DNA of 52,420 bases, taken from assembly GCA_020426505.1 (NCBI GenBank), contig JAGQPX010000160.1, forward strand, positions 1 to 52,420. Reading direction: 5' to 3'. The notes beneath the pieces are model-generated. The model had not been told where the DNA came from, did not search any database, and saw nothing but the letters and a program-made list of their open reading frames with translations. A program made the translations under genes and the position numbers. Positions 43,505-52,035 of the stretch are shown here, piece after piece (within the stretch, counting starts at the first letter, position 1; each line of letters opens with the position of its first letter). Origin of the DNA: Planctomycetaceae bacterium. Its GTDB lineage: Bacteria; Planctomycetota; Planctomycetia; Planctomycetales; Planctomycetaceae.

Positions 43505-44437
43505 TCATTCGACTGCCGCGAGGCGGGCGAAGTCGTTCCAGTCAATGATCTGTATCCCGAGTGCATCGATTTCGTGAGCGAACTCCGGGGAGCAACACAC
43601 GTCGGTATCCGCCTGCCTGCGCGGCGCATCGGGGGGAGCCCAGTCGCCCGTTCGTGTGTCGCAGCAGTGGACGACCAGTTCGGTCACTCCCGGTTTGAGG
43701 TTTCTGAGAACCCTCAGGAAGTAGCTGCGCTTGTGCTCTGCTGGTACATCGTAGTTGTCGTGTTCGATCATGTCCGCAAGCGGATTGCGTCGTGCATACA
43801 GCACCTTCAACTGGGCATAGAACTCATCCACAACCTCTCGCGACAACACGCGATCCCATCCGTCCGGCAGACGTTTGGCGTACCGCATTGGAAGTCCTGT
43901 TTCGTCGCTGACTCGTACGTAGAGCCGAAGCAGGTCGGGGCGTCGCAGCAGGGAGTTCATGTGACAGTCGAGGTGAGTCAGTCGGATGCCCCTTGTCCGG
44001 GCACGGTCGATCTGGGCCTTCATCTCTTTCTCAACATCCGTCAGCACGGCATGCTCTGCAAACTGGTTCGCTGTTTTCCAGAATGTGCCATCCTGCATGA
44101 CCAGTGACGGGACTTCCGCAACGTCACTCACGGGACCCCAGCGAATGTCGGACCATTCGGAGGTGAGGGTCAAATGGATCCCAAAATCGTGCTCAGGATG
44201 AGACAGGGCGTACCCCGCGAATTCCTCGAACCCCGGACAGGGCACCATGATGCTGGCAGAGGAGACCACACCCGTCTCCATGGCGGCGATGGTCGCACGA
44301 TTGGCAGACGCACAGAGTCCCGCATCGTCCGCGTGAATGAGCAGGAGGCGCTCCCCGGGTGGGTCACTCTCGCGACGAAGCGCGTTGATCGAGGTGCCGA
44401 GCGTCAGGATGACCAATGCAACAAACAGTCGATTCAA
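43505..44437 (-). CDS. YdjC/ChbG-type carbohydrate deacetylase, exported
   Basis: A 310-residue protein. The hydrophobic N-terminus (LFVALVILTLGTSINALR) suggests export, unlike cytoplasmic ChbG. The deacetylase core follows: LLLIHADDAGLCASANRATI with the metal-binding Asp pair, VVSSASIMVPCPGFEEF, GIHLTLTSEW, THLDCHMNSLL with two metal-binding His, and a C-terminal ELVVHCCDTRTGDW. ChbG-type enzymes remove N-acetyl groups from chito-oligosaccharides; the substrate here is unknown. The start is TTG 44437 with GGAG 7 bases upstream. Third gene of a probable operon with DUF1559 and the GYF protein. Confidence 0.85.
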   Translation of the reverse strand: MNRLFVALVILTLGTSINALRRESDPPGERLLLIHADDAGLCASANRATIAAMETGVVSSASIMVPCPGFEEFAGYALSHPEHDFGIHLTLTSEWSDIRWGPVSDVAEVPSLVMQDGTFWKTANQFAEHAVLTDVEKEMKAQIDRARTRGIRLTHLDCHMNSLLRRPDLLRLYVRVSDETGLPMRYAKRLPDGWDRVLSREVVDEFYAQLKVLYARRNPLADMIEHDNYDVPAEHKRSYFLRVLRNLKPGVTELVVHCCDTRTGDWAPPDAPRRQADTDVCCSPEFAHEIDALGIQIIDWNDFARLAAVE

Positions 44438-44483
44438 AGTGTCACTCCTCGAAGTCTTCCTGACGTATTTCGATCCACGTTCC

Positions 44484-45434
44484 TCACGATGTTCTCCATT
44501 TCCATGTTGCGGTCCCGAGGATCAGCAGTCCGGCAACCAAAGATGCGAGGACTGGCCAGTCTGTCAACGTCAGCGAGCCCTCGGCATTCTGTCCGTAGAC
44601 CCTTTCGACACGGTCCATGTGCACGTCGAACTTTCTCTCGGCCTCACTCGGTCGTTCGCGGGCATCGACCAGCATCAGGGGAAGGTAATCCCGGGCGAGA
44701 AACAACAACTCCATCGAGATCGGATCGTCCGCGCGGGCTGCATCCTGCAGACGGGGGATCATCGTTTGAAGTCGTTCGCTCGTTCGCTGCGCGAATGTCG
44801 CCCACTGTTCGTTGTTCGCTTCGGCGTCTCGCAGTCGACGTAGTTCAGCAACCGATTGCGACAGGAATGCATGTGTCTCGCCACGGGTAAGGATCTGTGT
44901 CGACAGATAGTATGCCGCGCAGATCAGACTCAGGATGCCCAGCGAAGTCCATGTCCACTTTGAGCGAAGGAATGGACCGAGCCAAACTGCGATCCAGCTC
45001 AGCAAATGACCGCCGAGCGCAAGAAAAGCATCTATGACAGCGATTGGAATCCGTAAGACGTTGCTCAGCTTTTCGCCCGAAATCGGCGAGGCGAGTCGAC
45101 GCGATCGACTGCTCTGCTGAGCACGTCGAAGGATTTGATCGTGCAGGTAGCGTTGAGACTCGGTGATCGCCGTTCGCAACTCCCGACTTGATGTATCAAC
45201 GGGATTCGGATTTCGCGCGTTTTCAGATGCAGGTGGCACTTTCCCGTCGACGGATTGCGTCGCGACACCAATCCGCTCGCAAAGTGAGTTATCAAGCGAC
45301 TGCCATTCGCCGTTCGCGACGCGGACATGGTCGCCGTCTCTGAGTACCCCTGACGCGATCAGGTCGCCCAGCACAGCGGACGAAACGGGTCCAACTTCCT
45401 GACCTCGAGTTTGATAGTACCACTGGTCGCTCAT
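44484..45434 (-). CDS. GYF_2-domain membrane protein
   Basis: A 316-residue protein. Residues ~3-50 are a GYF_2 domain (WYYQTRGQEVGPVSSAVLGD and GVLRDGDHVRVANGEWQSL), a small peptide-binding module. A basic Ser/Arg-rich linker follows, then two or three hydrophobic stretches (~135-185: IPIAVIDAFLALGGHLLSWI, WTWTSLGILSLICAAYYLS), a helical region, and a final segment (WPVLASLVAGLLILGTATW). Function unknown. It sits between a DUF1559 gene (36-base gap) and the YdjC-type gene (46-base gap) on the same strand, so it is in their operon. Confidence 0.75.
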   Translation of the reverse strand: MSDQWYYQTRGQEVGPVSSAVLGDLIASGVLRDGDHVRVANGEWQSLDNSLCERIGVATQSVDGKVPPASENARNPNPVDTSSRELRTAITESQRYLHDQILRRAQQSSRSRRLASPISGEKLSNVLRIPIAVIDAFLALGGHLLSWIAVWLGPFLRSKWTWTSLGILSLICAAYYLSTQILTRGETHAFLSQSVAELRRLRDAEANNEQWATFAQRTSERLQTMIPRLQDAARADDPISMELLFLARDYLPLMLVDARERPSEAERKFDVHMDRVERVYGQNAEGSLTLTDWPVLASLVAGLLILGTATWKWRTS

Positions 45435-45470
45435 CCCGTTCTCTTGATGTCTAGGTGGGATCGCCGTTGT

Positions 45471-46610
45471 TCAGAAGGGAAGAGTCAGCGGATCGGTCGA
45501 CTCACGGTTGTGCATGAGGTACCAGACATCGAGACTGACGGTGTCCGAAACGAAGTGAGCCGAGCCGTCTCCCATCAGCACTTGAACGCCTCCCGGATGC
45601 ATGCTGCGCGCGGTGGCCTGAGAATTGAGTTCAGGCTGACCGACTGCGGGCCAACAAGGCATCCTCGCCTTCTGTAAGACGGATGCTCCCAACTGGGTCG
45701 TCATCTCGGTACAGCCGATGATGTCGTCCGAATGTACGAACTGATTGTTGGGACCATTGGCATCCTCGACGTACGTCGCTAGGCCATGTCGAACAGTGGC
45801 ACTCGCACCCGCAAAGCCGAGCGCCCAGACGCCACGCGGGTCGAGCTTGTCTACACCGGCTCGAATCTCGTCCACGACCACGACGTTGGTGAGTCCCGAC
45901 GTCAATTGCTCAAACCCCATGGACACGTTGACCCCAGCGACGCCTGATCCCCACAGTGTCATGTTGACGTTTGCGAGATCCGGATCGCCGACATGGAAGC
46001 CATCCGTGCACGAAGCGTCCAACTCGAAGAAGCACGATCTTCCCGGCCCCATGTTGATCGCGTAGTTGCCGCGAGCATAGCGGTTGGAGTCACCGCCGGC
46101 CAGTGCGTCACGCACGTACGGGTTGCCGGTGGAATTGTAGCCGTCGCTGGGACACGACAACGTCGCCACTCGCGTCGTGCGGAGTTGCTCGTTTGCGGGA
46201 TCGGAGATCGGAAGCGTCGGTTCCATCGCACCGGCGAGTGCGCCTTCCCCGAGTGAGGGGAGCAGCATTATCAACCAGTTGGCATGAACACGAGCCGGAT
46301 CGGTGGGCGAGACGGCTCCCGTTGCCACACGGTCCATCGCCCCCACCGGAAACGCTCCGCCTCCGAGTGGCTCACCCGGCGGGCCACCCCAGATGACGGC
46401 CGGTGGCAGCAGACCGAACTGATCATGGTAGTTATGCAGCGCCAGTCCAATCTGACGAAGATTGTTCAGGCACTGGGCACGTCGGGCCGTTTCGCGTGAC
46501 GACTGAACAGCCGGAAGCAACAGTGCCAACAAGATGCTGATGATAGCGATCGCCACCAGCAGTTCCACGATCGTGAAGCCAGTGGACGCGGACCGACGCT
46601 TCCGGATCAT
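45471..46610 (-). CDS. DUF1559 prepilin-like protein
   Basis: A 379-residue member of the planctomycete DUF1559 family. It has a prepilin-type N-terminus (STGFTIVELLVAIAIISILL), the ARRAQCLNNLRQIGLALHNY block and a C-terminal HPGGVQVLMGDGSAHFVSD, the H-X9-DG motif. ATG 46610 is chosen: GGGAG lies 8-9 bases upstream and the cleavage site falls ~11 residues in. The frame is open to 46634. It differs from the other DUF1559 gene in the middle region and is first in the operon with the GYF and YdjC-type genes. It is divergent from the acyltransferase operon. Confidence 0.9.
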   Translation of the reverse strand: MIRKRRSASTGFTIVELLVAIAIISILLALLLPAVQSSRETARRAQCLNNLRQIGLALHNYHDQFGLLPPAVIWGGPPGEPLGGGAFPVGAMDRVATGAVSPTDPARVHANWLIMLLPSLGEGALAGAMEPTLPISDPANEQLRTTRVATLSCPSDGYNSTGNPYVRDALAGGDSNRYARGNYAINMGPGRSCFFELDASCTDGFHVGDPDLANVNMTLWGSGVAGVNVSMGFEQLTSGLTNVVVVDEIRAGVDKLDPRGVWALGFAGASATVRHGLATYVEDANGPNNQFVHSDDIIGCTEMTTQLGASVLQKARMPCWPAVGQPELNSQATARSMHPGGVQVLMGDGSAHFVSDTVSLDVWYLMHNRESTDPLTLPF

Positions 46611-46856
46611 CAGCACGTCTCCCATCAAGTTCACAGCCGGCGGACCATGTGTTGTGACAGCAGCAAATCACCGCAAAGGCCCACGAACGTTGACGTCTCA
46701 TTAACCGGCAGACTAACACACCCCGGTGACATTATCTATTCTTCTCTGTGGAACCATTCAACTCAGCCCCGATACGTCGGAATGTGAGCCCTTAAGGATC
46801 TGAAGTTTCGAGTACAGCTCGAACGGCACAAACGCCGAGAGTCGAGGGTATCAACG

Positions 46857-47951
46857 TTGTCGCATGAACGAGTCTCTTCCGAGCAACGTCATCGCGTGGT
46901 CGCTCTCGATGCGATGCGTGGATTCGCCCTGATGGGTTCCGCAATCGAAGTGGCATTTCCTCCGGCGGTTCGCACGCTTCCGCCCTCACCGGCCCGCGAC
47001 TTCACGCTGTCCGTCATCACGCATTCTGACTGGCACGGCTATTCGTTCGTTGACCTTGGTTTTCCCGCTTACATCATGATGATCGGGATGTCGATGACGT
47101 TCTCCTTTGGTCGCCGTCGCGAACAAGGGATGAGCCGGCGTGACCTGTTCGTTCATATCCTGACACGGGCAGTGTTGCTGTTCATCTTCGCAACGATTTA
47201 CCACGGTGGGTTGTCCACGCCTTTCTCGGAGATTCGGCTGACACGCATCTTCCATCGACTCGCGATTGCCATTTTGCTCTGCGGGGTGTTTGAACTGGTC
47301 TTCAACATGAAGACGCGGATCGCTGCTCTGGTCACGGTGTTGATCGGATACTGGGCGTTGATGGAGTTCTATCCCGTTCCCAAATACGGACCGGGTGACT
47401 ACTCGGCTCTGGGGAATATCAATCACTTTATCGACCGAACATTACTCGGGGCGGAAACGTACTTTATCCTTAGTACTCTGGGTGTCGCCGGGACCTGTCT
47501 GTTCGGCCTGCTCATCGGAGACTTGTTCGTCAAGCAGAAGAGTACCCAGAAACGACTGCTTTGGCTGGTGGCGATGGGGGTTGTGCAGGTCAATCTCGGG
47601 TATGCTCTCAACTCGATTTGTCCGATCAATAAGCACATCTGGACGCCGACGTTCGTACTCATTTCCAACGGCTGGGCGTCCCTGGTGTTTGCCGGCTTCT
47701 ACGCTGTTACTGACGTCTGCAACTGGAAGAAGGTGATGTTTCCATTCACCGTGCTGGGTGAGAATCCTCTCGTCAGCTTCGCAGCCTTCGGCATTCTACC
47801 GTTCAATCGATACGCAAACCTCTTTGCCGGTGAAGCACTCACTCCATATCTGGGAGCCGCCCAGCCACTTGTGCAGGCGACCGTGCAGGTGTTGCTGCTA
47901 TGGCTGCTCGTCTACTGGCTCCATCGAAACAAGCTCATCATCCGGATCTAG
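46857..47951 (+). CDS. HGSNAT/DUF5009-type membrane acyltransferase (first copy)
   Basis: A 364-residue protein with about ten transmembrane helices. The N-terminal RVVALDAMRGFALMGSAIEV and later DLGFPAYIMMIGMSMTFSFG, RIFHRLAIAILLCGVFELVF and HIWTPTFVLISNGWASLVFA match the heparan-alpha-glucosaminide N-acetyltransferase catalytic family (NagX-like), which moves acetyl groups across the membrane to amino sugars. The start is TTG 46857 with GAGGG 8 bases upstream; an ATG at 46864 is in another frame. It opens a run with a sialidase-like gene and a second acyltransferase. Confidence 0.85.
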   Translation: MSHERVSSEQRHRVVALDAMRGFALMGSAIEVAFPPAVRTLPPSPARDFTLSVITHSDWHGYSFVDLGFPAYIMMIGMSMTFSFGRRREQGMSRRDLFVHILTRAVLLFIFATIYHGGLSTPFSEIRLTRIFHRLAIAILLCGVFELVFNMKTRIAALVTVLIGYWALMEFYPVPKYGPGDYSALGNINHFIDRTLLGAETYFILSTLGVAGTCLFGLLIGDLFVKQKSTQKRLLWLVAMGVVQVNLGYALNSICPINKHIWTPTFVLISNGWASLVFAGFYAVTDVCNWKKVMFPFTVLGENPLVSFAAFGILPFNRYANLFAGEALTPYLGAAQPLVQATVQVLLLWLLVYWLHRNKLIIRI

Positions 47952-48009
47952 AGACGATCCCGAACGTGAGTTGAGTGTTGAGCGACTTGAGGAATCGGAT
48001 ACCTGAGCC

Positions 48010-49089
48010 ATGCAGTCAGACATTCGACCGAACAGGACAGGAGTATCTGTGCTGATTGCACTCGCTGCGGTCAATGTCTATCTGCTTTGGCCATCAGGCA
48101 AGTTCCGGATTCACACGGCAGTCGGACCGGACGTGCCGGGACTCTATAAGCATGCGTCCTCCGCGTGCGAGTTGGCGTCCGGTGAGGTCCTGCTCGTGTA
48201 TTACAGTGGATCCGGCGAATACGGGAACGACACCGCCATCTTCGGGACGCAGCTCGACCGAAGCACGGGCGATTGGTCTCGGCCGCGGATCATCGCAGAC
48301 GCTGGCGGGAAAGCCGAAGGCAATCCGGCTTTGTGGCGATCTCCCGACGGAGACATCTGGCTGTTCTATCCCGTCAGGCATGGCGAAACATGGTCCACTG
48401 CGACACTTGCGGCGAAGGTCTCTGTGGATGACGGCGCCACCTGGCACGATACGAAGCCGCCGAACGATCGTGCCGGGCTGATGACGCGATCCAAACCGAT
48501 CACGCTCGACGATGGGGCCTGTTTGTTGCCCCTCGATTTTAATCCCAGCACCAACACGGAGTTCGTCTCGGAGGACAGTGGATCGTTGTTCGCCCGGAGT
48601 GACGCTTCACTTCAGAGTTGGGAGACCACTGATGTCATTCACTCGCGGCTGGGGAATCATCAACCCTCCGTCGCGGCGATCGATCAGGATTACCTCATTG
48701 CGTTCTGTCGACGGGGGGGAGACTACTTTGGCCGCGAGGATGGGTTTCTGGTTCGCTCAGAGTCGCGAGACGGGGGGCGAACCTGGACGTCCGGAGTCGA
48801 AACAACGTTTCCCAACCCCAATGCGCCGGTCGACTTCGTTCGGCTCAACAGTGGAAATCTGTTGCTCGCTTACAACGACAGTTCTTTCGAGCGGACACCG
48901 TTGTCGGTCGCGGTTTCGACAGATCGAGGTGAGAGCTTCCCACACCGGCTCGACCTCGTGACGGGTGACGACTCGTACTCCTATCCCTGCATCCTCCAAA
49001 CAGAAGACGGGATGATCTATCTGTTCTTCACGGCGGGGGCGAGGACCCATATCAATTACATCGTGCTCTCTGAAGATGACATCCTCTGA
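48010..49089 (+). CDS. Sialidase-like BNR-repeat protein
   Basis: A 359-residue protein. One N-terminal hydrophobic helix (GVSVLIALAAVNVYLLW) should anchor or export it. The rest is a six-bladed propeller of the sialidase/neuraminidase superfamily with Asp boxes SVDDGATW, SRDGGRTW and the weaker STDRGESF. A RSKPITLDDGACLLPLDF segment and HQPSVAAIDQDYLIAFCRRG also fit. Whether it cleaves sialic acid or another sugar is uncertain. Its end overlaps the next gene by 14 bases, indicating coupling; it sits between two HGSNAT-like acyltransferases. Confidence 0.85.
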   Translation: MQSDIRPNRTGVSVLIALAAVNVYLLWPSGKFRIHTAVGPDVPGLYKHASSACELASGEVLLVYYSGSGEYGNDTAIFGTQLDRSTGDWSRPRIIADAGGKAEGNPALWRSPDGDIWLFYPVRHGETWSTATLAAKVSVDDGATWHDTKPPNDRAGLMTRSKPITLDDGACLLPLDFNPSTNTEFVSEDSGSLFARSDASLQSWETTDVIHSRLGNHQPSVAAIDQDYLIAFCRRGGDYFGREDGFLVRSESRDGGRTWTSGVETTFPNPNAPVDFVRLNSGNLLLAYNDSSFERTPLSVAVSTDRGESFPHRLDLVTGDDSYSYPCILQTEDGMIYLFFTAGARTHINYIVLSEDDIL

Positions 49090-50206
49090 ACACACCAGCG
49101 AACCAGTTGCATTATCGACGCGTATCCATGCGGTCGATGCATTTCGCGGTTTGGGCGTGTTACTGTTCGCCCTGTCGACGATCGGGGCGCGAGCCGTCTT
49201 CGCGATGCCTCCTTCAACTGTGGTCGATCTGCTGCGGGGACAACTCCGTCCCACGATCTGGCAGGGACTGTCGCTGGTCGACTTCTGTTTCCCCACCTTC
49301 CTGTTTGTTTCCGGGGTGAGTCTTGCTCTGTCTTTTCACCGGAGACGAATTCTGGGACAGACCGCAAGTGAGTTGTGGCGACGTTCAATCGCGCGCGGGG
49401 CCGTGCTGGGGTTGATCGGCGTTCTGCTCTCCAGCCGATGGACGGGGAGTGCGGACAACATCGCGTGGAGTGGACCACTCCAGCAACTGGGGCTGTGCAT
49501 CGTTTTGTGCGGAACCGTATCAATTCATCCGAGCGGTTCGCGAATTCCGCTGACGGTGAGCCTTGTTCTGTTCGCCCTTCGTGGACTCCTGCTTGCCTTG
49601 TCGCCCAGCGCGGATGTTTCCAGTGATCAACTCACGTTTCACGATAATCTTGCTGCGTCTCTCGACGGGCGTTTCCTGCCCGGCACGAAAGACTTCGGAT
49701 TGTGGAGTCCGTACGGCATTCTGGCAACGCTGCCGTCGTGCGGGTTCATGTTGCTGGGAGTTGCAGTCGGACGCGGGCGGACGAATCGTGCCGCAAGCTC
49801 ACAACGTGCAATCGTGCTCTCACTGACAACCGGAATCGCCTCGATCAACGCCGGGGCACTGCTCTCTTCATTCATTCCCAGTATTCCGCCGCTTGTTTCC
49901 ACATCGTTTGCATTGATTTCATCAGGAACTCTCCTGCTGATGTGGGGGGCGCTGAGCGCGATCGACAACAGGACGCCGCTGAGCCGATGTCTCGTGCCGC
50001 TCAGGGTCATGGGCAGGAATTCGCTTCTCATTGTGGTTCTGTTGACTCTCCTGCCGCTGTCGATGCTCTCGCACGTGGTCATTCAGGCCGACTTCTCCCG
50101 GTGGCTCGCCGGTGCCGCACCGATCGTCCGAGCGGCGATTGAGTTTGCGATCATCTATCTGCCAGCATGTGCCCTGTATCGTTTCAATCGATTCTTCACC
50201 GTCTAG
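49076..50206 (+). CDS. HGSNAT/DUF5009-type membrane acyltransferase (second copy)
   Basis: A 376-residue protein with about ten transmembrane helices. IHAVDAFRGLGVLLFALSTI near residue 17 and LVDFCFPTFLFVSGVSLALS, together with FALISSGTLLLMWGAL and VMGRNSLLIVVLLTLLPLSM, place it in the same family as the gene at 46857, though the two have diverged widely. The WTP motif of the first copy is not kept. It starts inside the sialidase-like gene (14-base overlap). A shared role in modifying the sugar released or made by the sialidase-like protein is an inference. Confidence 0.78.
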   Translation: MTSSEHTSEPVALSTRIHAVDAFRGLGVLLFALSTIGARAVFAMPPSTVVDLLRGQLRPTIWQGLSLVDFCFPTFLFVSGVSLALSFHRRRILGQTASELWRRSIARGAVLGLIGVLLSSRWTGSADNIAWSGPLQQLGLCIVLCGTVSIHPSGSRIPLTVSLVLFALRGLLLALSPSADVSSDQLTFHDNLAASLDGRFLPGTKDFGLWSPYGILATLPSCGFMLLGVAVGRGRTNRAASSQRAIVLSLTTGIASINAGALLSSFIPSIPPLVSTSFALISSGTLLLMWGALSAIDNRTPLSRCLVPLRVMGRNSLLIVVLLTLLPLSMLSHVVIQADFSRWLAGAAPIVRAAIEFAIIYLPACALYRFNRFFTV

Positions 50207-50412
50207 CCCGTCGCCTGTCGGTCTCGCGCCTCGCTCTTTGAGACGTTGATCTGTGTCCTCTGTCGCCGTGCCTCAGGAAATTGGGAGCATGATTGGAAAA
50301 TCCTGCGGGGGATGGGATATCATGGAGGTCCTCACTGAGAATCCGCCTGATGCATCGCTCTGTGGATTCCACTCACATTGATCCCGCCGATTCAACTGCC
50401 TGGAGAATACCC

Positions 50413-51879
50413 ATGCCTCGCGCGACCCGCCGTCACTTCCTGCAAACAACCGCCGCTGCCGGTGCATCTCTCCTCTTGCCGGGGACTCGTGCCTCGGGTG
50501 CCTTTCAGGGGGCGAGCGAGCGCGTGCGGGTCGCCGTCGTCGGACTGAACGGGCGCGGTCAGTCGCACCTGAAGGGCTGGCTGGGTCAGGACAATGTCGA
50601 GGTCGCCTCGGTCGTCGAGGTGGATCAAGTAGTGCTCGCTCGCACGATGGCCTTTCTCGAAAACGAAACAGGCAAGGCTCCGAAAGCGGCTGTCGATATC
50701 CGGGACGTGCTGGAAGACAAAGATATCGATGCGATCTCGATCGCTGCCCCCAATCACTGGCATTCACTGATGACCATCTGGGGCGCCCAACACGGTAAGC
50801 ACGTCTACGTTGAGAAGCCGATGAGCCACGATGTCGGAGAGGGACGTGTCGCGGTCGCTGCTCAGGAAAAGTACGGCGTCGTCATCCAGCACGGCACACA
50901 ACGTCGCAGCGATGAGAAAATCGCGGGACTGCACCGCGACATCAAAGCGGGCAAGTTCGGCCGACTCAAGTTTTCGTACGGCTACTGCTGCAAGCCGCGC
51001 GGCGGCATCGGGTTCAAACCGGTCGAGGATCCGCCGACCAACCTCAACTGGGATCTGTGGCGCGGACCGGCGGACATCAAGGAGTACCACGCCAACTACG
51101 TGCACTACAACTGGCACTGGTTCTGGAAGTCGGGCAACGGCGACCTCAACAATCAGGGGACGCACCAGCTCGACGTGGCCCGCTGGGCGATTGACGACGA
51201 TCAGACGCACCCGGTGAAAGCGATGGCTCTCGGTGGCCGCTTCCAGTGGGACGATCAGGGCGAGACGCCCAACACCATGTTCGGCATGGCCGAGTATCCC
51301 AACGGACAGCAGGTGTTCTTCAACGTCCGCAACGTCAACTACGAAGGATATCAGCATCAGGTGCAGAACGAGTATTACTTCGAGGACGGCGGTCGTGTGG
51401 ATGGCGACGGCGTCAAGGGAGGATACATGTACCACCCACCCGGTGGCGGCACTCCCGAACCGCTCGAGATCGAGCCGGGCGATGTCACCCCCGGTGGCAA
51501 CTGGGCCAGCTTCATCACAGCCATCCGCGAGAACGATCCGTCACTCGCCAACGGCAACGTCTACGACGCCCACTACGGCTGCGTGCTCGGTCACCTGATG
51601 AACAACTCCTACCGCCTCGGCGAGCCGGTGCCGTTCAACGAGAAGGCAGGCCGTTTCGGCGACAACAAGGATGCAGCAGAACACTTCGGTCGCCTGCACG
51701 CCGTCATGCGAGACGGCGTGGGCGTCCCCGAAGACGGTGCCCAGTACAACGTCGGCCCGATGCTGACGTTCGACCCCAAAACCGAGCGCCACACCGGCGA
51801 CTTCGCCGACGCCGCGAACGTTCTGCTCAAGGACACGAACCGCAAAGGCTTCGAAGTCCCCGAAGCCGCCAAGGTCTAA
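50413..51879 (+). CDS. Tat-exported Gfo/Idh/MocA-family oxidoreductase
   Basis: A 488-residue protein. ATG 50413 has GGAGA 7 bases upstream and gives a Tat signal (ATRRHFLQTTAAAGASLLLPG); the frame is open from 50293. The NAD(P)-binding domain starts VRVAVVGLNGRGQSHLKGWL, then ISIAAPNHWHSLMTIWGAQ and KHVYVEKPMSHDVGEG, with the Lys of EKP as in the family. The second domain has WDLWRGPADIKEYHANYVHY and NQGTHQLDVARWAI. Planctomycetes carry many such exported paralogues, thought to act on sugars in the periplasm; the substrate here is unknown. It is separated by 206 bases from the acyltransferase operon and is followed by a terminator. Confidence 0.92.
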   Translation: MPRATRRHFLQTTAAAGASLLLPGTRASGAFQGASERVRVAVVGLNGRGQSHLKGWLGQDNVEVASVVEVDQVVLARTMAFLENETGKAPKAAVDIRDVLEDKDIDAISIAAPNHWHSLMTIWGAQHGKHVYVEKPMSHDVGEGRVAVAAQEKYGVVIQHGTQRRSDEKIAGLHRDIKAGKFGRLKFSYGYCCKPRGGIGFKPVEDPPTNLNWDLWRGPADIKEYHANYVHYNWHWFWKSGNGDLNNQGTHQLDVARWAIDDDQTHPVKAMALGGRFQWDDQGETPNTMFGMAEYPNGQQVFFNVRNVNYEGYQHQVQNEYYFEDGGRVDGDGVKGGYMYHPPGGGTPEPLEIEPGDVTPGGNWASFITAIRENDPSLANGNVYDAHYGCVLGHLMNNSYRLGEPVPFNEKAGRFGDNKDAAEHFGRLHAVMRDGVGVPEDGAQYNVGPMLTFDPKTERHTGDFADAANVLLKDTNRKGFEVPEAAKV

Positions 51880-51905
51880 GACCCACAGGCAATCAAGCAG
51901 GCGAG

Positions 51906-51930
51906 CGGGGGACGTCAGTCCCCCGTTTCG
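51906..51930 (+). terminator. Intrinsic terminator of the Gfo/Idh/MocA gene
   Basis: CGGGGGAC (51906-51913) and GTCCCCCG (51918-51925) form an 8-bp stem with a 4-base loop GTCA, followed by TTTCGATT. It begins 26 bases after the stop codon. Confidence 0.7.
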
Positions 51931-52035
51931 ATTGATGTCCTCCCAAGATTGATGTGGTAGTCTGATCAGGGTGGATTGCATTTGTCGTGAAACTTCGGGT
52001 TTGACAGAACGACGAACCATAAAGCTGATTTGACG

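Noticed and set aside
52003..52035. Promoter TTGACA near 52000 for the edge gene
   Set aside because: The nearest -10-like hexamer (CATAAA) is only 11 bases away, too close for a standard promoter.
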